This document shows, piece after piece, positions 45,346 through 57,122 of a DNA stretch of 64,000 nt (its first letter is position 1; the number at the start of each line of letters is the position of its first letter). A program made the translations under genes and the position numbers. Source of the stretch: Megaustenia siamemsis (taxonomy: Eukaryota; Mollusca; Gastropoda; Stylommatophora; Ariophantidae); NCBI GenBank assembly GCA_032433765.1, contig JAVIAB010000101.1, forward strand, positions 60,627,592 through 60,691,591. Direction: 5' to 3'. A model generated the notes under the pieces. That model ran no database searches. It was not told where the DNA came from and saw nothing but the letters and a program-made list of their open reading frames with translations.

Positions 45346-46675
45346 CGGGAGGTCAAAAAGTAATGCACACACATTTTTTTCTCGGCTAATAATAAAGATA
45401 GGAATATGAAATGTTGCACACTTAGAATATGACATGTTCCAATTATGTCCACCAAATTGCACAGCATTCTGATAAATATTACGCAATATATGAACCGTTA
45501 AAATGGAGCTTGTCAACAATGTCCGTTACAAACAGCGAATTGTCATAGAATTTCTGGTTGCGGAAAAAGAAACTGTGGCAAACATTCATAAACGACTGTG
45601 TGCAGTGTACAAATGTTCTGCAGTCGATAGGAGCACAGTTAGTCGCAGGGTTCAGAGAATTAAAGCTGCAGAAAGTGTACGAGTGGAGCTGCATGATTTA
45701 CCGCGTTCTGGGCGTGTTGCCTCGGCTACCAGCACAGACATGTTAAACCGGGCTGATGCCATTATTCGTAAGGATAGGCGTATCACTAGTCAGCAATTGG
45801 CATTGCAGCTTACAGTCAGCAAGGGAAGTGCAATCGCAATTTTTAAAACTCTCGGATATTCAAAGATTTGCGCTCGATGGGTTCCTCGGTGCCTAACAAA
45901 TGATCACAGAGTTCAAAGGAAAACATTCTGTTCTGAATTGTTGGAGCGTTTCGGTGTTGAAGGAGAAATGTTTTTGTAAAAAATTGTTACCGATGACGAA
46001 ACGTGGGCACATTATTATGAGCCTGAAACAAAAATGCAGTCAATGGCATGGCATCATCCGCAGTCACCAAAAAGAAAAAAATTCAAAACATCTCCATCAG
46101 CCGGAAAGGTGATGATCACTGTCTTCTGGGACATTGATGGTGTGATTCTTGTTGATGTAATGACAAGAGTTGAGACAATCAACTCGCCAGCTTACATCAA
46201 TACACTGACAAAACTCAAAAATCGGTTCCACAGAGTTCGGCCTAATAAGCCATCTGCAGATTTGTTGCTTCAACATGACAAAGCACGCCCTCACACAAGT
46301 CTGGTAACACGGGAAGCAATCAACAAATTTGGTTGGACTGTACTGCCCAATCCTCCTTACAGCCCTGATCTGGCTCCCTCAGATTTCCATCTGTTTGGAC
46401 CACTCAAAAAATTCCTGCGTGGGGCACACTTTGACAATGATGAGGGTGTGATCCGTGCAGTTAAAAATGGCTACGCGAGCAGGACAAAACTTGGTACAAA
46501 CGAGGCATTCATGATCTAGTTTCGCGTTGGCGTAAGGCAATACGCTTGGACGGAGATTATGTTGAAAAATAGGTAGTGTAAAGGGGATGTTCAGCTACAA
46601 TCTGTGAAAATTTCACACATTTTGCCCGAATAGTTTCCGAGAAAAAAATTGGTGTGCATTACTTTTTGACCTCTC
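45346..46675 (+). mobile_element. mariner (DD34D) transposon
   Basis: Terminal inverted repeats of about 40 bp: left GAGGTCAAAAAGTAATGCAC and right its complement, ending ACTTTTTGACCTCTC, followed inward by TTTTTTTCTCGG. It sits at TA within a TA array. Length is about 1.33 kb, usual for mariner. It interrupts RTE-A2. Confidence 0.92.
45503..46571 (+). pseudogene. mariner transposase, broken
   Basis: The protein would bind the terminal repeats and catalyse cut-and-paste. The N-terminal helix-turn-helix region is RIVIEFLVAEKETVANIHK and CSAVDRSTVSRRVQRIK. The catalytic region shows TDDETWAHYYEPETK (first D), LLQHDKARPHTS (second D, usually QHDNARPH) and PPYSPDLAPSDFHLF, whose D is the third. 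The stop TAA at 45977-45979 splits the frame just before the catalytic part, and a frameshift near 46475 moves the C-terminus (KTWYKRGIHDLVSRW) to another frame. It is inactive. Confidence 0.92.
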
Positions 46676-46677
46676 TA

Positions 46678-46678
46678 C

Positions 46679-46713
<35 letters not shown>
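46678..46713 (+). repeat. (TA)n array right of the mariner
   Basis: About 35 bases of TA repeats at the insertion target. Confidence 0.9.
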
Positions 46714-46714
<1 letters not shown>

Positions 46715-47817
46715 TAAGATCTTTAGTAGAAAGAGCCATAGAGGTGAAAAAAGATCTATACGTATGTTTCATAGATTAAACCAAGTCATTTGACAAAGTA
46801 AAGCACCAAGAAATAATCAAAATTGTATACAGCATAAACGTAGACAGCAAAGATCTAAGAATAATAAAGAACATGTACTGGCAACAAACAGCGGCTATAA
46901 GAACTGGAAATCAATTGGAAATGTTTCAACAAATAAAATAGGGTCTTAGACAACGTTGTGTGCTGTCACCAGATTTGTTTAATATTTATAGTGAGATTAT
47001 TTTAAGATCCATAAGGGGCATGCCTGGAATAACAATTGGAGGTCATAATATAAATTATCTAAGGTATGCTGATGATACAGTTTTAATCGCTAAGAGTGAA
47101 AATGAGTTTCAAGAAATGTTGGACATTATAGTGAAAGAAGGCAAAAATAAAGGACTCAGCCTTAATAGCAAAAAGACAGAGGTAATGGTACCAACAAAGA
47201 AAAAGACATAACATCAGTGCAAAATAAAGGCAAGTGGAACAATATTAAAACAGGTAAATGAATTTAAATATTTGGGAACTTTGTAAACCTCAGACGGAAG
47301 ATGTACAAAAGAGGTGAGATGCAGAATGACTCAGGGAAAAGCAGCTTTCCATAAAATGAGGAAGATACTATGCAATCCATATTTGACAATAGAAATAAGA
47401 AAAAAAGAGTTCTTAAATGTTTACGTAGACCCAGTCTTAACATATGGATGCGAATCATGGACAATAGGACAACAGGCAAGAAAAAATGTAGAAATGTGGT
47501 TTTACAGAAGAATGTTGAGAATACCATGGACAGCTAAGAAGAGTATAGAGGATGTTCTGGAAGAGGTCAAATCAAAAAGAGAGCTAATTTTCAATATTAG
47601 GGAGAAACATTAACCATTTTTTTAACTGGAAAAATTGAGGGACGGTTAGATAGAGTGAAGGAAAGATAAAAAAAATAAAAGACAGCTTAAGTGAATGGCT
47701 TGGCAGAAGGTCAACAACATAAATGATAAATATATGTCGAGATCGAGAGTTGTGGAGAGACATGATCACCTACGCTAGTAGGCAGGGTACTTGATGATGA
47801 TGATGATGATGAACAAA

Positions 47818-48166
47818 AGGAGCCGTGATAGTTCAGTGGTTAATGAAATGGACTAGAAAGGACTAGAAGTCAAGTTTTGATCTTGATCGCCGGCTTCCGG
47901 GCTCATCATTCATCATTGAGTGCCATCTCCGAGTTGAAGGTTGGCTACCATGGAGCGCCATTCTGCTCTGCCTCTTGCTATGAAGTGCAGGTTGTCATAG
48001 GCTGACCTGTCCATCTCTTGATATTACTCGTCCATGTTAGTCTTGACCTTCCTCTTTTACTGAAAAAAATCGTGTGTTAAAGGTCAATACAATGTATGGT
48101 CACTAACGCCCTATTCTCTCAATGCCTCTCTCTAGCGTGATATGTACAGATGTCTTATTTTAAAGG
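47818..48166 (+). mobile_element. SINE-2 relic split by an RTE-B fragment
   Basis: The head GGAGCCGTGATAGTTCAGTG lies at 47820-47900 and the tail region CGTGTGTTAAAGGTC ... GGTCACTAACGCCCTAT at 48063-48166. Between them is a minus RTE-B 3' end (47906-48062). The middle of the SINE is missing, so a deletion accompanied the insertion. Confidence 0.7.
47906..48062 (-). mobile_element. RTE-B 3' end, minus
   Basis: It begins CATTCATCATTGAGTGCC and carries GGTTGGCTACCATGGAGCGC, the complement of the RTE-B end at 55441-55485. Confidence 0.75.
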
Positions 48167-48586
48167 AAATTAATATATCTTGAGAAAGGTCATAACACAA
48201 AAACATCGTTTATGCTCTGTCAGAAAACATTTCCGCTTTCGTTGGGATGCAAAGTTTCTTGGGAACACGAGAAGGCTGCGATACTCAACAAAAGAATGAA
48301 TGGAAAACGGCACAAAAAAGGGAGGAAAAATGGAACAAAACATTGTACCTGTTATACCACGAGGAAATGCCATCAAATGTGTTTTGTGGAGTGTTATAAT
48401 CACATCTCTCTATATTCACTGTCCGTATTTCAAAACATCATCGTTAAAACTACAGTTTCTTCAAATCCTGAAATTCTCTTTCATCTTATTATGATTCCAA
48501 TGAATGATGTGTTGTTCCTAAAAACTAGGTCCAAGATTAGTGATTGTTCTCCTATTTAGTGGTCCATGTAAAGTTTAAAAGTCATT
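48167..48586. other. No recognisable gene
   Basis: Two overlapping short frames only, with no motif. Confidence 0.4.
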
Positions 48587-48900
48587 GGTAGTCAAAATCT
48601 ATGCCAACTATCAAGGTGGGGATCAAGTCATCATACTTCGCCTACGCACTGGCCACAATAGAATGATAAATCACATGTTCACCAAATTGAAAATAGATAC
48701 AACCAGCCTATGCCACTGTACACTGGACAATATGACTACAAAACATGTTCTACAGGATTGCCCCCAGTACACAGATCTGAGATGAGCAATGTGGCCCACG
48801 CCCACCTACCTGGAAGAGAAGCTAAACGGGGCAATCGGATCACTTAAACAGACAGCTGACTTCATGAGAATCTGGAATCCTACTCTGATTGAGTCTTGAT
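48587..48900 (+). mobile_element. LINE-E 3' fragment
   Basis: The plus strand reads ILRLRTGHNRMINHM, then CHCTLDNMTTKHVLQDCPQY, the C-terminal cysteine/histidine motif of many LINE reverse transcriptases (fragment 48585-48785), then after a stop AIGSLKQTADFMR. It is 5'-truncated. Confidence 0.75.
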
Positions 48901-49224
48901 TCCAGAGAGAGAGAAATCTTTGTTACATCTTCTCTTGTTTGCAGTTCATTTATTAAATATGACATTTATATGTAATGTATGTCACTACATAAGATTGTAG
49001 AGTTATTTTGTTACGTTCACGCAAATGTTGAATATAGGTAATCGTGTAAGCAGCTGCACTAGTGATGTTTCCGATTTTTTATTAGTGAACTAGAACAGCT
49101 GAACTGCTATCTTTAACATTTATAGTGACTAATAATTGTGGACTCATGGGCACTTGCCCATTTAATGGCACGTGTCAATTATAAATGTACTTGTAGTATA
49201 AATAAATTCATTATGTCTTTTTAG
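48901..49224. other. Presumed intron; no gene recognised
   Basis: A block after TCTTCTCTTGTTTGCAG at 48945 has a good acceptor but a TAA in phase 0 and is not called. Confidence 0.4.
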
Positions 49225-49254
49225 TATGCAGGAATGCTGAACTCACTAACTTCA
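49225..49254 (+). CDS. Candidate micro-exon, phase 0 (30 nt)
   Basis: The acceptor TTCATTATGTCTTTTTAG and donor GTAAGTTATC bracket YAGMLNSLTS. One alternative frame has a stop. An RTE-B copy inserted 58 bases beyond the exon without touching the donor. Confidence 0.6.
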
Positions 49255-49312
49255 GTAAGTTATCCAATATATAACTAACGGATCAGGATTAATAATTCAT
49301 AATATTTATGAA

Positions 49313-49977
49313 TATCAAAATGACTAAAACTATGATCATAAACAAAGAAAATACTCAAAACCCACAAGTGGATATCAAAATTGAAAGAATAGACCTGGAG
49401 ACAGTTCAGAACTATAACTACCTTGGACATACTATAACCAGTGATGGAAAATGTACAAATGAAATAAACAAAAGATTTGGAATGGCAAAAAGTAATTTTA
49501 ATGTCATGAAGAACATACTAACATCAAAACAAATAACACTAGGGCTAAAACTAAGAATAGCAAAATGTTACATCTTCTCAATATTCATATATGGTGCAGA
49601 AACATGGAAATGAAAACAGAACAGAGAATTGAAGCCTTTGAAATGTGGATATATAGAAGAATAGGTAGAATTGGATGGAAGGAAAAGAAATCAAACGATG
49701 TCGTCTTAAAACAACTAAAAATAAAAAGAGAACTACTAAACACAATTAAAACAAGGCAAATGCGATTTTTGGGCCATGTTAAAAGGCACAACAGCCTACT
49801 AAATGTAATCTTGGAGGGGACAATACAAGGTAAAAGAGGCAGACTAACATGGACGAGTAACATCAAAAGATGGGCAAATCAGTCTATGACAACCTGCACC
49901 AACAAAACAAGAGACAGAGCAGAATGGCGCACCATGGTAGCCAACCTTCGTTGCGGAGACGGCACTCGATGATGATG
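49313..49977 (+). mobile_element. RTE-B, 5'-truncated, 12-bp TSD
   Basis: Exact repeats AATATTTATGAA (49301-49312, 49978-49989) bound 665 bp. It begins in the RT C-terminal part (MTKTMIINKENTQN, NYNYLGHTITSDGKC), shifts frame near 49610, and continues with EMWIYRRIGRIGWKEKKS to the end GGCACTCGATGATG. It is close in sequence to 54820-55491. Confidence 0.93.
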
Positions 49978-50061
49978 AATATTTATGAAAGTCTGATTTA
50001 TTTGTCATTTCTTTTTATCAAAGACAGTATCAATGGACTGCATTTATTTTAGAGTCATTGA

Positions 50062-50752
50062 GTGTGTACATGGGGAAATGTGTGTACTTGAGGAAATGTG
50101 TGTACTTGAGAAAATGTGTGAACTTGAGAAAATGTGTGAACTTGGAGAATGTGTGTACTTGAGGAAAGGTGTGTACTTGAGAAAATGTGTGTACTTGAGG
50201 AAATGTGTGTACTTGAGAAAATGTGTGTACTTGAGGAAATGTGTGTACTTGAGGAAATGTGTGTACTTGAGAAAATGTGTGTACTTGAGGAAATGTGTGT
50301 ACTTGAGGAAATGTGTGTACTTGAGAAAATGTGTGTACTTGAGAAAATGTGTGTACTTGAGAAAATATGTGTACTTGAGGAAATGTGTGTACTTGGGGAA
50401 ATGTGTGTACTTGGGGAAATCTGTGTACTTGAGGAAATGTGTGTACTTGGGGAAATGTGTGTACTTGGGGAAATGTGTGTACTTGAGGAAATGTGTGTAC
50501 TTGAGGAAATGTGTGTACTTGAGGAAATGTGTGTACTTGAGGAAATGTGTGTACTTGGAGAAATGTGTGTACTTGGGGAAATGTGTGTACTTGGGGAAAT
50601 GTGTGTACTTGAGGAAATGTGTGTACTTGAGGAAATGTGTGTACTTGAGGAAATGTGTGTACTTGAGGAAATGTGTGTACTTGGGGAAATGTGTGTACTT
50701 GGGGAAATGTGTGTACTTGGGGAAATGTGTGTACTTGGAGAAATGGATGTTC
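50062..50752 (+). repeat. 18-bp minisatellite, about 38 units
   Basis: The unit is TGTGTACTTGAGGAAA plus TG, with G/A variants. Two frames on each strand stay open for 218-263 codons (units CVYLRK, MCVLEE, YTHFLK, VHTFPQ). No promoter, signal or flanking coding sequence distinguishes one of them. Confidence 0.95.
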
Positions 50753-51129
50753 ACTATATATTGAAAGTGGCAGTATGTAGCACGGTAGTCGCACGCTGCG
50801 AATGAATTCAATGTTAACCAATAATGTTTATTTTATGTCTGAAAACGTCCAGTAAAGGGACAAGAGCGACCTGTCATCCAGTGCCGTCAAAGCAGAAGAC
50901 CAGCATTACTAGAAGGAGTTATTAGAGTTATGTTGTTGACAACAGAGTTTCCTTTGAATGTCTCATACAAATGTTAGTGGCACTTGAGGTACATCATTTG
51001 ATGTTACCCTCTCATTATAAATGTGATTGTGTAGTCATTGGAAAGTGACTCGCATATGCGACAGCATCTGGTCATCTGAGTCGATAGATATTGTCCAGGA
51101 CTATCTCAAGTCTCTCAGCTGTCATCAGT
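50753..51129. other. No recognisable gene
   Basis: Nothing recognised between the minisatellite and the LINE relic. Confidence 0.4.
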
Positions 51130-52128
51130 CCATTTCCATATATACACAGTGACGTTGCTACTCAAAACTTGGATGGAAAGAGGATAATCCTGCTCTTTGT
51201 AGATGATATTTTGATGTAACGACAATGCAGAGACAGAAGTTGGATCAGTAAGTCTCTACAAAGCAAACATGATCGCATTATTTTATAGTGTAGCAGTTCC
51301 AGAGGAAACATCAACATAAGTAAAGCAACAGTAACATGGTTCTTAACGATCTTATTGTTAACACAGACCTACCCATTGTAAGAGTGTGTGGCGAGGAGGT
51401 TAGTAGAACCAATACGATGACAAATTTGGGAGTGAACTTTGATCACAGCTCGTGTTTCAAAGGGCTTATTGATCACGTGATTTCTAAATCTCGCAAGGAA
51501 TTATTGCCGACAAGAGTCATGACAGCTTCTGGCATCGAACAACGTACGTTGGTACTTCTGTATCGCGGATTAGTCAGCTGGTTCACTGAATACTCTATGG
51601 CCACTCTCATTATTATTGAGACTGATAAACACGAAAGGGTGCGAAATGAAACTGTGCGTATTAATTTGTGTTGCACGAAAGACACTTTATGCACGGCATT
51701 GTGTTTCTTTTTGGATTCCCCTACTGCGGAGAAACGAATCTTGATTCTATGAGCACGCGCATACTTAAAGATAAAGACTGATCTGTAACACCCACTGTAT
51801 GAGATAATAACAGAAGGAAAGAGCAATAGGTTAATGGAAGGTAAAACATGATAGGCCACGCTGATGGTATTGTCAGATCGATCTGCGAGCTGACTAATGT
51901 TATTCCTGGGGCAGAATGTATACCTGTTCCTTCAGAACTGGAAACCATTTTCTCTGCCACTGACAAGGTAGATAGAGGATGCAATAATAGAATTCGATCG
52001 CAGTCAACGCAGAAGTGAATGCACTCATTTCTAAACACTGCGGCAATATGGACGTTCTAGTCTATACCGATGGCTCTGTATTACGCCATCAATGGAGTGT
52101 TTGGGAATTCACCGTCCTATCCAATGGC

Positions 52129-55100
52129 TTTCCGGTGTCATGGCGGCTTCGTGTAGTCGATTTTTATAATTCGGCTCTTGCTGATATATTTAAATGATTT
52201 ACGCGACAGTCTAGTTGTGAAATTATGTGTTGCTATTCTCCCGTTTGGTGTATGTTTTACTTCTAACGTGGGGATGGACTGTGATTGCCGATATTTAAGT
52301 GGAATATGATTTATTCTTCTTTGTGTTGTGTGTTCGCGGTTCGATAGGCAAGCACATGGTTTGACAAAAATGTCAACGGAAAAACGGGTATGTTCAATCC
52401 TTATGTGAAAAGTCTGTGACGGTGGATGGAGGCGGAGGAATCAAGAATGATCAACGGCCCAGAAAGCGAAAACAGCAAAGTGTGTGGTACACAAGAGGCA
52501 TGTTCAGAACACGAAAGACGAACATGGCTGACCACCGTGAAAGAGATTGGAGCCTCATCACGTACCAGTCCAGAGGAAGCCATGGAGAGTCGGAGAAATT
52601 CGAACTTATGTCGGAGGAAAGATCTTAAAATAAGTACTTGGAATGTTAGGACTCTATATCAACAAGGGAAATTGGAAAATCTAGTTCAAGAAGCAGAACG
52701 AATAAATATAGATATTTTAGGCATATCAGAGACTAGATGGAAGGAATGTGGGTACATTGAAGACGAAAAATATACATTTATATACTCAGGAAACACAACA
52801 GAACATCAAAGGGGGGTAGGAATACTGATAAAAAGAGAGCTACAAAAATATATAAGTACCCACTGGACATACAGTGATAGGATTATACTACTCAAGTTGA
52901 AAGCAAAACCATTCGACATAGCAATAATACAGACATATGCACCTACTCAAGGCTACACAGATGAACAAATAGAGGCATACTATGAAGACCTAAATAAAGT
53001 TATGAAGCAAGTGAAATCTTCAGACATCTTGATTGTAATGGGTGACATGAACGCTAAAGTAGGAAAAGGTAGATATAAGACAATTATAGGAAATCATGGT
53101 TTAGGAAAAAGAAATGACAGAGGAGAAAGATTAATACAATTCTGTGAAGAAAACAGGCTGATAATATGTAACACCTACTTTGAGCAAGAGAAAAGGAAAC
53201 TATACACATGGAAAAGCCCTGGAGATAGGAAGAGGAATCAAATAGATTACATAATGATAAAAGAAAGGTTCCGTAACAGCGTAAAGAAAGCCAAAACCTA
53301 CCCAGGAGCAGATATTAATTCTGATCACAATCCTGTAATGATTAAAATGAAAATCAAACTAAAGAGAAACAAGCAAAAATCTGATTCATCAACAAACCCA
53401 CTCGACATAACAGCTTTAAATCAAAAAGATATTAAAGATACCTATACAATACAAGTAAAGAACACATACCAGAAGCTGCTAGAGGAAGGAATTGAACAAT
53501 ACAGAAGAGAAAATCCTGATGAAAAAGTAACAACCAAATGGCAATGCATAAAGAAAAGCATACAAAAAGCCTGCGACACCTTACCCAAAAGAGAAAAGAA
53601 CAAAAAACAAAAATGGATAACTAACACCATCTTAGAAAAAATGGAAGAAAGGAGACAAGCGAAGAACACTGCCCAATACAATAAAATAGATAATGAGATA
53701 CGCAAAATGTGCAAAAAGGCAAAAGAAGACTGGCTCAGCCAAAAATGTAGAGAAATAGAAACTATGGAAAGCAAACAAGACCTAAGAGGAATGCACACAG
53801 AAATAAAGAGAATGACTAATAAAATAAAAAAGCCACAGAAGGTGGATGCATTGCAGACAAAAAAGGAAAAATGCTAACAGACAATAAGGATATCATAGAT
53901 AGATGGCAGGAATATATAACAGAACTATTTCATGATCAAAGGGACAAGAAACCAGTTATAAAATGTACATCAGGCTATAAAATCTTAAAATCTGAGGTGG
54001 AAAAAGCTATAAAAACAATGAAAAGGGGAAAAGCAGCAGGACCTGAAAGCATACAGATAGAGATGATACAGGCACTTGAAGATTTTGGCATTGAAGTGAT
54101 TACAGACATATGCAACGACATATACCACACAGGATACATACCAAATGAACTAAAAACATCAACTTTCATTGCATTGCCTAAAAAGAATGGTGCAGTTGAA
54201 TGCAGTGACTTTAGAACAATAAGCCTAATGAGCCATGTTACAAAAATCTTGCTAAAAGTTATACAAGGAAGGATTCAGAATAAAATCAATACTGAATTAG
54301 ATGAGCAGCAATTTGGATTTAGGAAAAATAGCGGGACAAAAGAAGCCATATTCTGCATGAGAACATTAATCGAAAAATACACAGAAGTAAACAAACCAAT
54401 ATATGCCTGCTTCATAGACTATACCAAAGCTTTTGATAGAGTACACCACAAACAACTTATAGAATGCCTAAAAGAGATACATCTAGATGACATGGATATA
54501 CGACTAATATGCAATCTATACTGGGAGCAAACAGCAATAATAAAATATAACAAAGAGTTCTCTACACCCATTGATATAAAAAGAGGAGTAAGACAAGGAT
54601 GCATCCTATCACCAAGCTTGTTCAATCTATACACTGAGCAAATCTTTAAAAACATCATAGAGATGCCAGGCCTACAAATTAATGGAAAGATAATCAATAA
54701 CCTAAGATATGCTGACGATACTGTACTACTAGCAGAAAATCCTAAAGACCTACAACAATTACTTAATGAAATAAACACGACAAGCAAAAAATATGGACTA
54801 GATATGAATATCAAAAAGACTAAAACTATGATCATAAACAAAGAAAATACTCAAAACCCACAAGTGGATATCAAATTGAAGGAATAGACCTTGAGACAGT
54901 TCAGAACTATAACTACCTTGGACATACTATAACCAGTGATGGAAAATGTACAACTGAAATAAACAAAAGAATAGGAATGGCAAAAAGTAATTTTAATGTC
55001 ATGAAGGACATACTAACATCAAAACAAATAACACCAGAACTAAAACTAAGAATAGCAAAATGTTACATCTTCTCAATATTCCTATATGGTGCTGAAACAT

Positions 55101-55491
55101 GGACATTAGACAAGAAAACAGAACAGAGAATTGAAGCCTTTGAAATGTGGATATATAGAAGAATAGGTAGAATTGGATGGAAGGAAAAGAAAACAAATGA
55201 CAAAGTCTTAAAACAACTAAAAATGAAAAGAGAACTTCTGAACACAATTAGAACAAGACAAATGCGATTCTTAGGCCATGTTAAAAGACACAACAGCCTA
55301 CTGAAAGTGATCCTGGAGGGGAAAATACAAGGTAAAAGAGGCAGAGGCAGACCAAGATTAACATGGACGAGTAACATCAAAAGATGGACAAATCAACCGA
55401 TGACAACCTGCACCATCAAAGCAAGAGATAGAGCAAAATGGCGCTCCATGGTAGCCAACCTTCGTTGCGGAGACGGCACTCAATGATGATG
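52129..55491 (+). mobile_element. RTE-B LINE, near full length, 10-bp TSD
   Basis: Exact repeats ATCCAATGGC (52119-52128, 55492-55501) bound 3.36 kb. It has about 300 bp of 5' leader beginning TTTCCGGTGTCATGG, a single ORF region with two one-base shifts (52426-55486), and the 3' end GGCACTCAATGATGATG. The exact duplication and few lesions point to a young insertion. Confidence 0.95.
52426..55486 (+). pseudogene. RTE-B endonuclease-reverse transcriptase, two single-base frameshifts
   Basis: The first frame (52426-53877, 483 codons) has the apurinic-type endonuclease from about residue 68: STWNVRTLYQQGKLENLV, ISETRW, EHQRGVGILIKRE, IIQTYAPTQGY, IVMGDMNAKVGKG, RNQIDYIMIKERFRN and SDHNPVM. The second frame (from 53871; 338 codons) is the RT: DRWQEYITELFHD, KRGKAAGPESIQ, CFIDYTKAFDRVHHKQ, GVRQGCILSPSLFNLY and the catalytic LRYADDTVLLAEN. 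The third (54977-55486) is the C-terminus YGAETWTLDKKTEQR, RQMRFLGHVKRHNSLLK and GKRGRGRPRLTW. Both shifts fall in A-rich runs (near 53825 and 54872); the copy at 49313 supplies the unshifted sequence at the second site. I chose the start at 52426 as the first in-frame ATG of the long frame. Confidence 0.93.
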
Positions 55492-55841
55492 ATCCAATGG
55501 CAGAACTGTCCACATGAATGATGGTACCTACCCAATAACGAACAGTAGCTTGACGATGGAAATAACAAGGGATGGGACAAAGGCATTTGATTGGTTGGAG
55601 ACTCAAGAATGCATTCATATGTGATTGGGTGACTCAATGAACATGATCCACAGAGTAAAGTCAGACCTAATTCGTCGTCAATTGTTGGGATCAACACAGA
55701 AATCCAAAATTGTCATTATCACCTTTATGTATGTCCCGGGTCATGCTGTTGTTAAGGGCAACAACAAAGCAGACAGACGGACCGGTTTCGTCAATATTAG
55801 CTGCTGGCCCAGCCAAGGGAGGGCACATATCGTTAGGATAC

Positions 55842-56349
55842 AAATAATAATAAATGAATAATATAATAGAGGGAAACTTCCGAGGCGATAGTCAGTGAAT
55901 CAATTCAGAGGAAGAGTTATGTTTACAGCACTCGGAAAAAACTGGCAAATAATCAGAACAGAAAAAAAACAAAGAACAATATATGGTTCGAAGCAGGAGC
56001 GAACCCGTACTCCTTGGCACTGCGCCTTGCCACGAAAAGCCAAACGTTAGGGAACTCGGCTAACTAAAAAAAAAATTAGCCGTCATTGGCGATTGTTTTT
56101 CACGCAGGTGTTCTCATGACTATAGCACAAAGCTGCGATCACAACTCGAGAATAAATTCTGTTTTGTCTTCCCTATTAAGACAAGTATCTCCCGGATAAG
56201 GGTTGAATACTTGCGGTGTAGACAAACATTTAGGACGAAAAAGCCGAATAGTAGTTTCCAGTGGTTTAGACTGGAGACAAAAATAATATTAAATGAATAT
56301 TATTATTCAGGAAAACTTACGAGGCGATAGTCAGCGAATCAATTCAGAG
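55842..56349 (+). repeat. Direct repeats of about 68 bp flanking a 370-bp segment
   Basis: Unit 1 (55842-55910) and unit 2 (56282-56349) share CGAGGCGATAGTCAG and GAATCAATTCAGAG as well as an AT-rich start. Between them lies a segment with a possible minus-strand tRNA-like B box (CGGGTTCGCTCCTG near 56000). It could be a tandem duplication or a retroposed unit. Confidence 0.6.
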
Positions 56350-56461
56350 AAATTGAGCCCTACCCTAATTGAACTTCAACTCCAGATGTTTATATTTTCA
56401 TTCATTCATTCACTCATTCATTCCCTCTTTTAATATCGCTATAGAGTATAATACTTCTCAA

Positions 56462-57122
56462 GATCCCATGTGACGACACCGCGTTCCCACTGTGACGACG
56501 GCACCGCGGACTCCATGTGATGGCACCGCTGACTCCCCTGTGATGGCACCGCGGGCGTCCTTTGACGGCACCGCGGACACCCTGTGATGGCACCAGGGAC
56601 CACCTGTGATGGCACCGCGGGCACCCTGTGATGGCACCTGGGATCCCCAGTGATGGCACCGCGAATCCCCTTTGACGGCACAGCGGACACCCTGTGATGG
56701 CACCTCGGACCCCCTGTGATGGCACCGCGGATCCCCTTTGATGGCACCGCGGGCACCCTGTGATGGCACCTGGGATCCCCTGTGATGGCACCGCGGATCC
56801 CCTTTGACGGCACCGCGGACACCCTGTGATAGCACCTGGGACCCCCTGTAATGGCACCGCGGATCCCCTTTGACGGCAACACGGACACCCTGTGATGGCA
56901 CCTGGGAACTCCTGTGATGGCACTTGGGATCCCCTGTGATGGCACCGCGGATCCCCTTTGACGGCACCGTGGACACCCCTGTGATGACACCTCGGACCCC
57001 CTGTGATGGCACCGCAGATCCCCTTTGACGGCACCGCGGACACCCTGTGATGGCACCGCGGATCCCTTTGACGGCACCGCGGACACCCTGTGCTGGCACC
57101 TCGAACCCCCTGTGACGACACT
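56462..57122 (+). repeat. GC-rich 22-bp minisatellite, about 30 units
   Basis: The unit is near TGATGGCACCGCGGATCCCC plus TT, alternating TGATGG/TGACGG. It is rich in CpG in an AT-rich setting. All three minus frames are open across it (213-276 codons), repeating every 66 bases. Confidence 0.93.

Larger units (their letters stand above)
44793..47815 (+). mobile_element. RTE-A2 LINE, 5'-truncated, carrying a mariner
   Basis: It begins at EVNHWYYEQIIRSNEGE just upstream of the RT, includes ITERWTEYIKDLYND and KAPGPDN (44795-45073), is interrupted by the mariner at 45346-46675, then resumes with the TKSFDK region, LRYADDTVLIAKSENE (46960-47211) and the C-terminal YGCESWTIGQQARK (47314-47613). 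The tail is GGTACTTGATGATGATGATG. Several shifts disable it. Its 5' end faces that of the copy at 40737-43854. Confidence 0.88.
51130..55845 (+). mobile_element. I/Nimbus-like LINE, copy C, split by RTE-B
   Basis: The left part (to 52128) encodes RT sequence 51336-51752 (IDHVISKSRKELLPTRVMTA, RVRNETVRINLCCTKDT) and the start of RNase H (VLVYTDGSVLRHQWSVWEF, near 52060). The right part resumes at 55502 with the rest of RNase H (TMEITAVTKAFDWLE-like region, then YVPGHAVVKGNNKADR near 55740). The two are joined across the 10-bp target duplication of RTE-B. Stops are frequent. Confidence 0.85.

Noticed and set aside
44793..47815. Mapping the mariner as host DNA between two separate RTE fragments
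   Set aside because: RTE sequence is continuous across the mariner once one TA is removed, so it is one RTE with an insertion.
55842..56349. LTR retrotransposon
   Set aside because: Repeats are only about 68 bp, with no primer-binding site, polypurine tract or protein-coding sequence.
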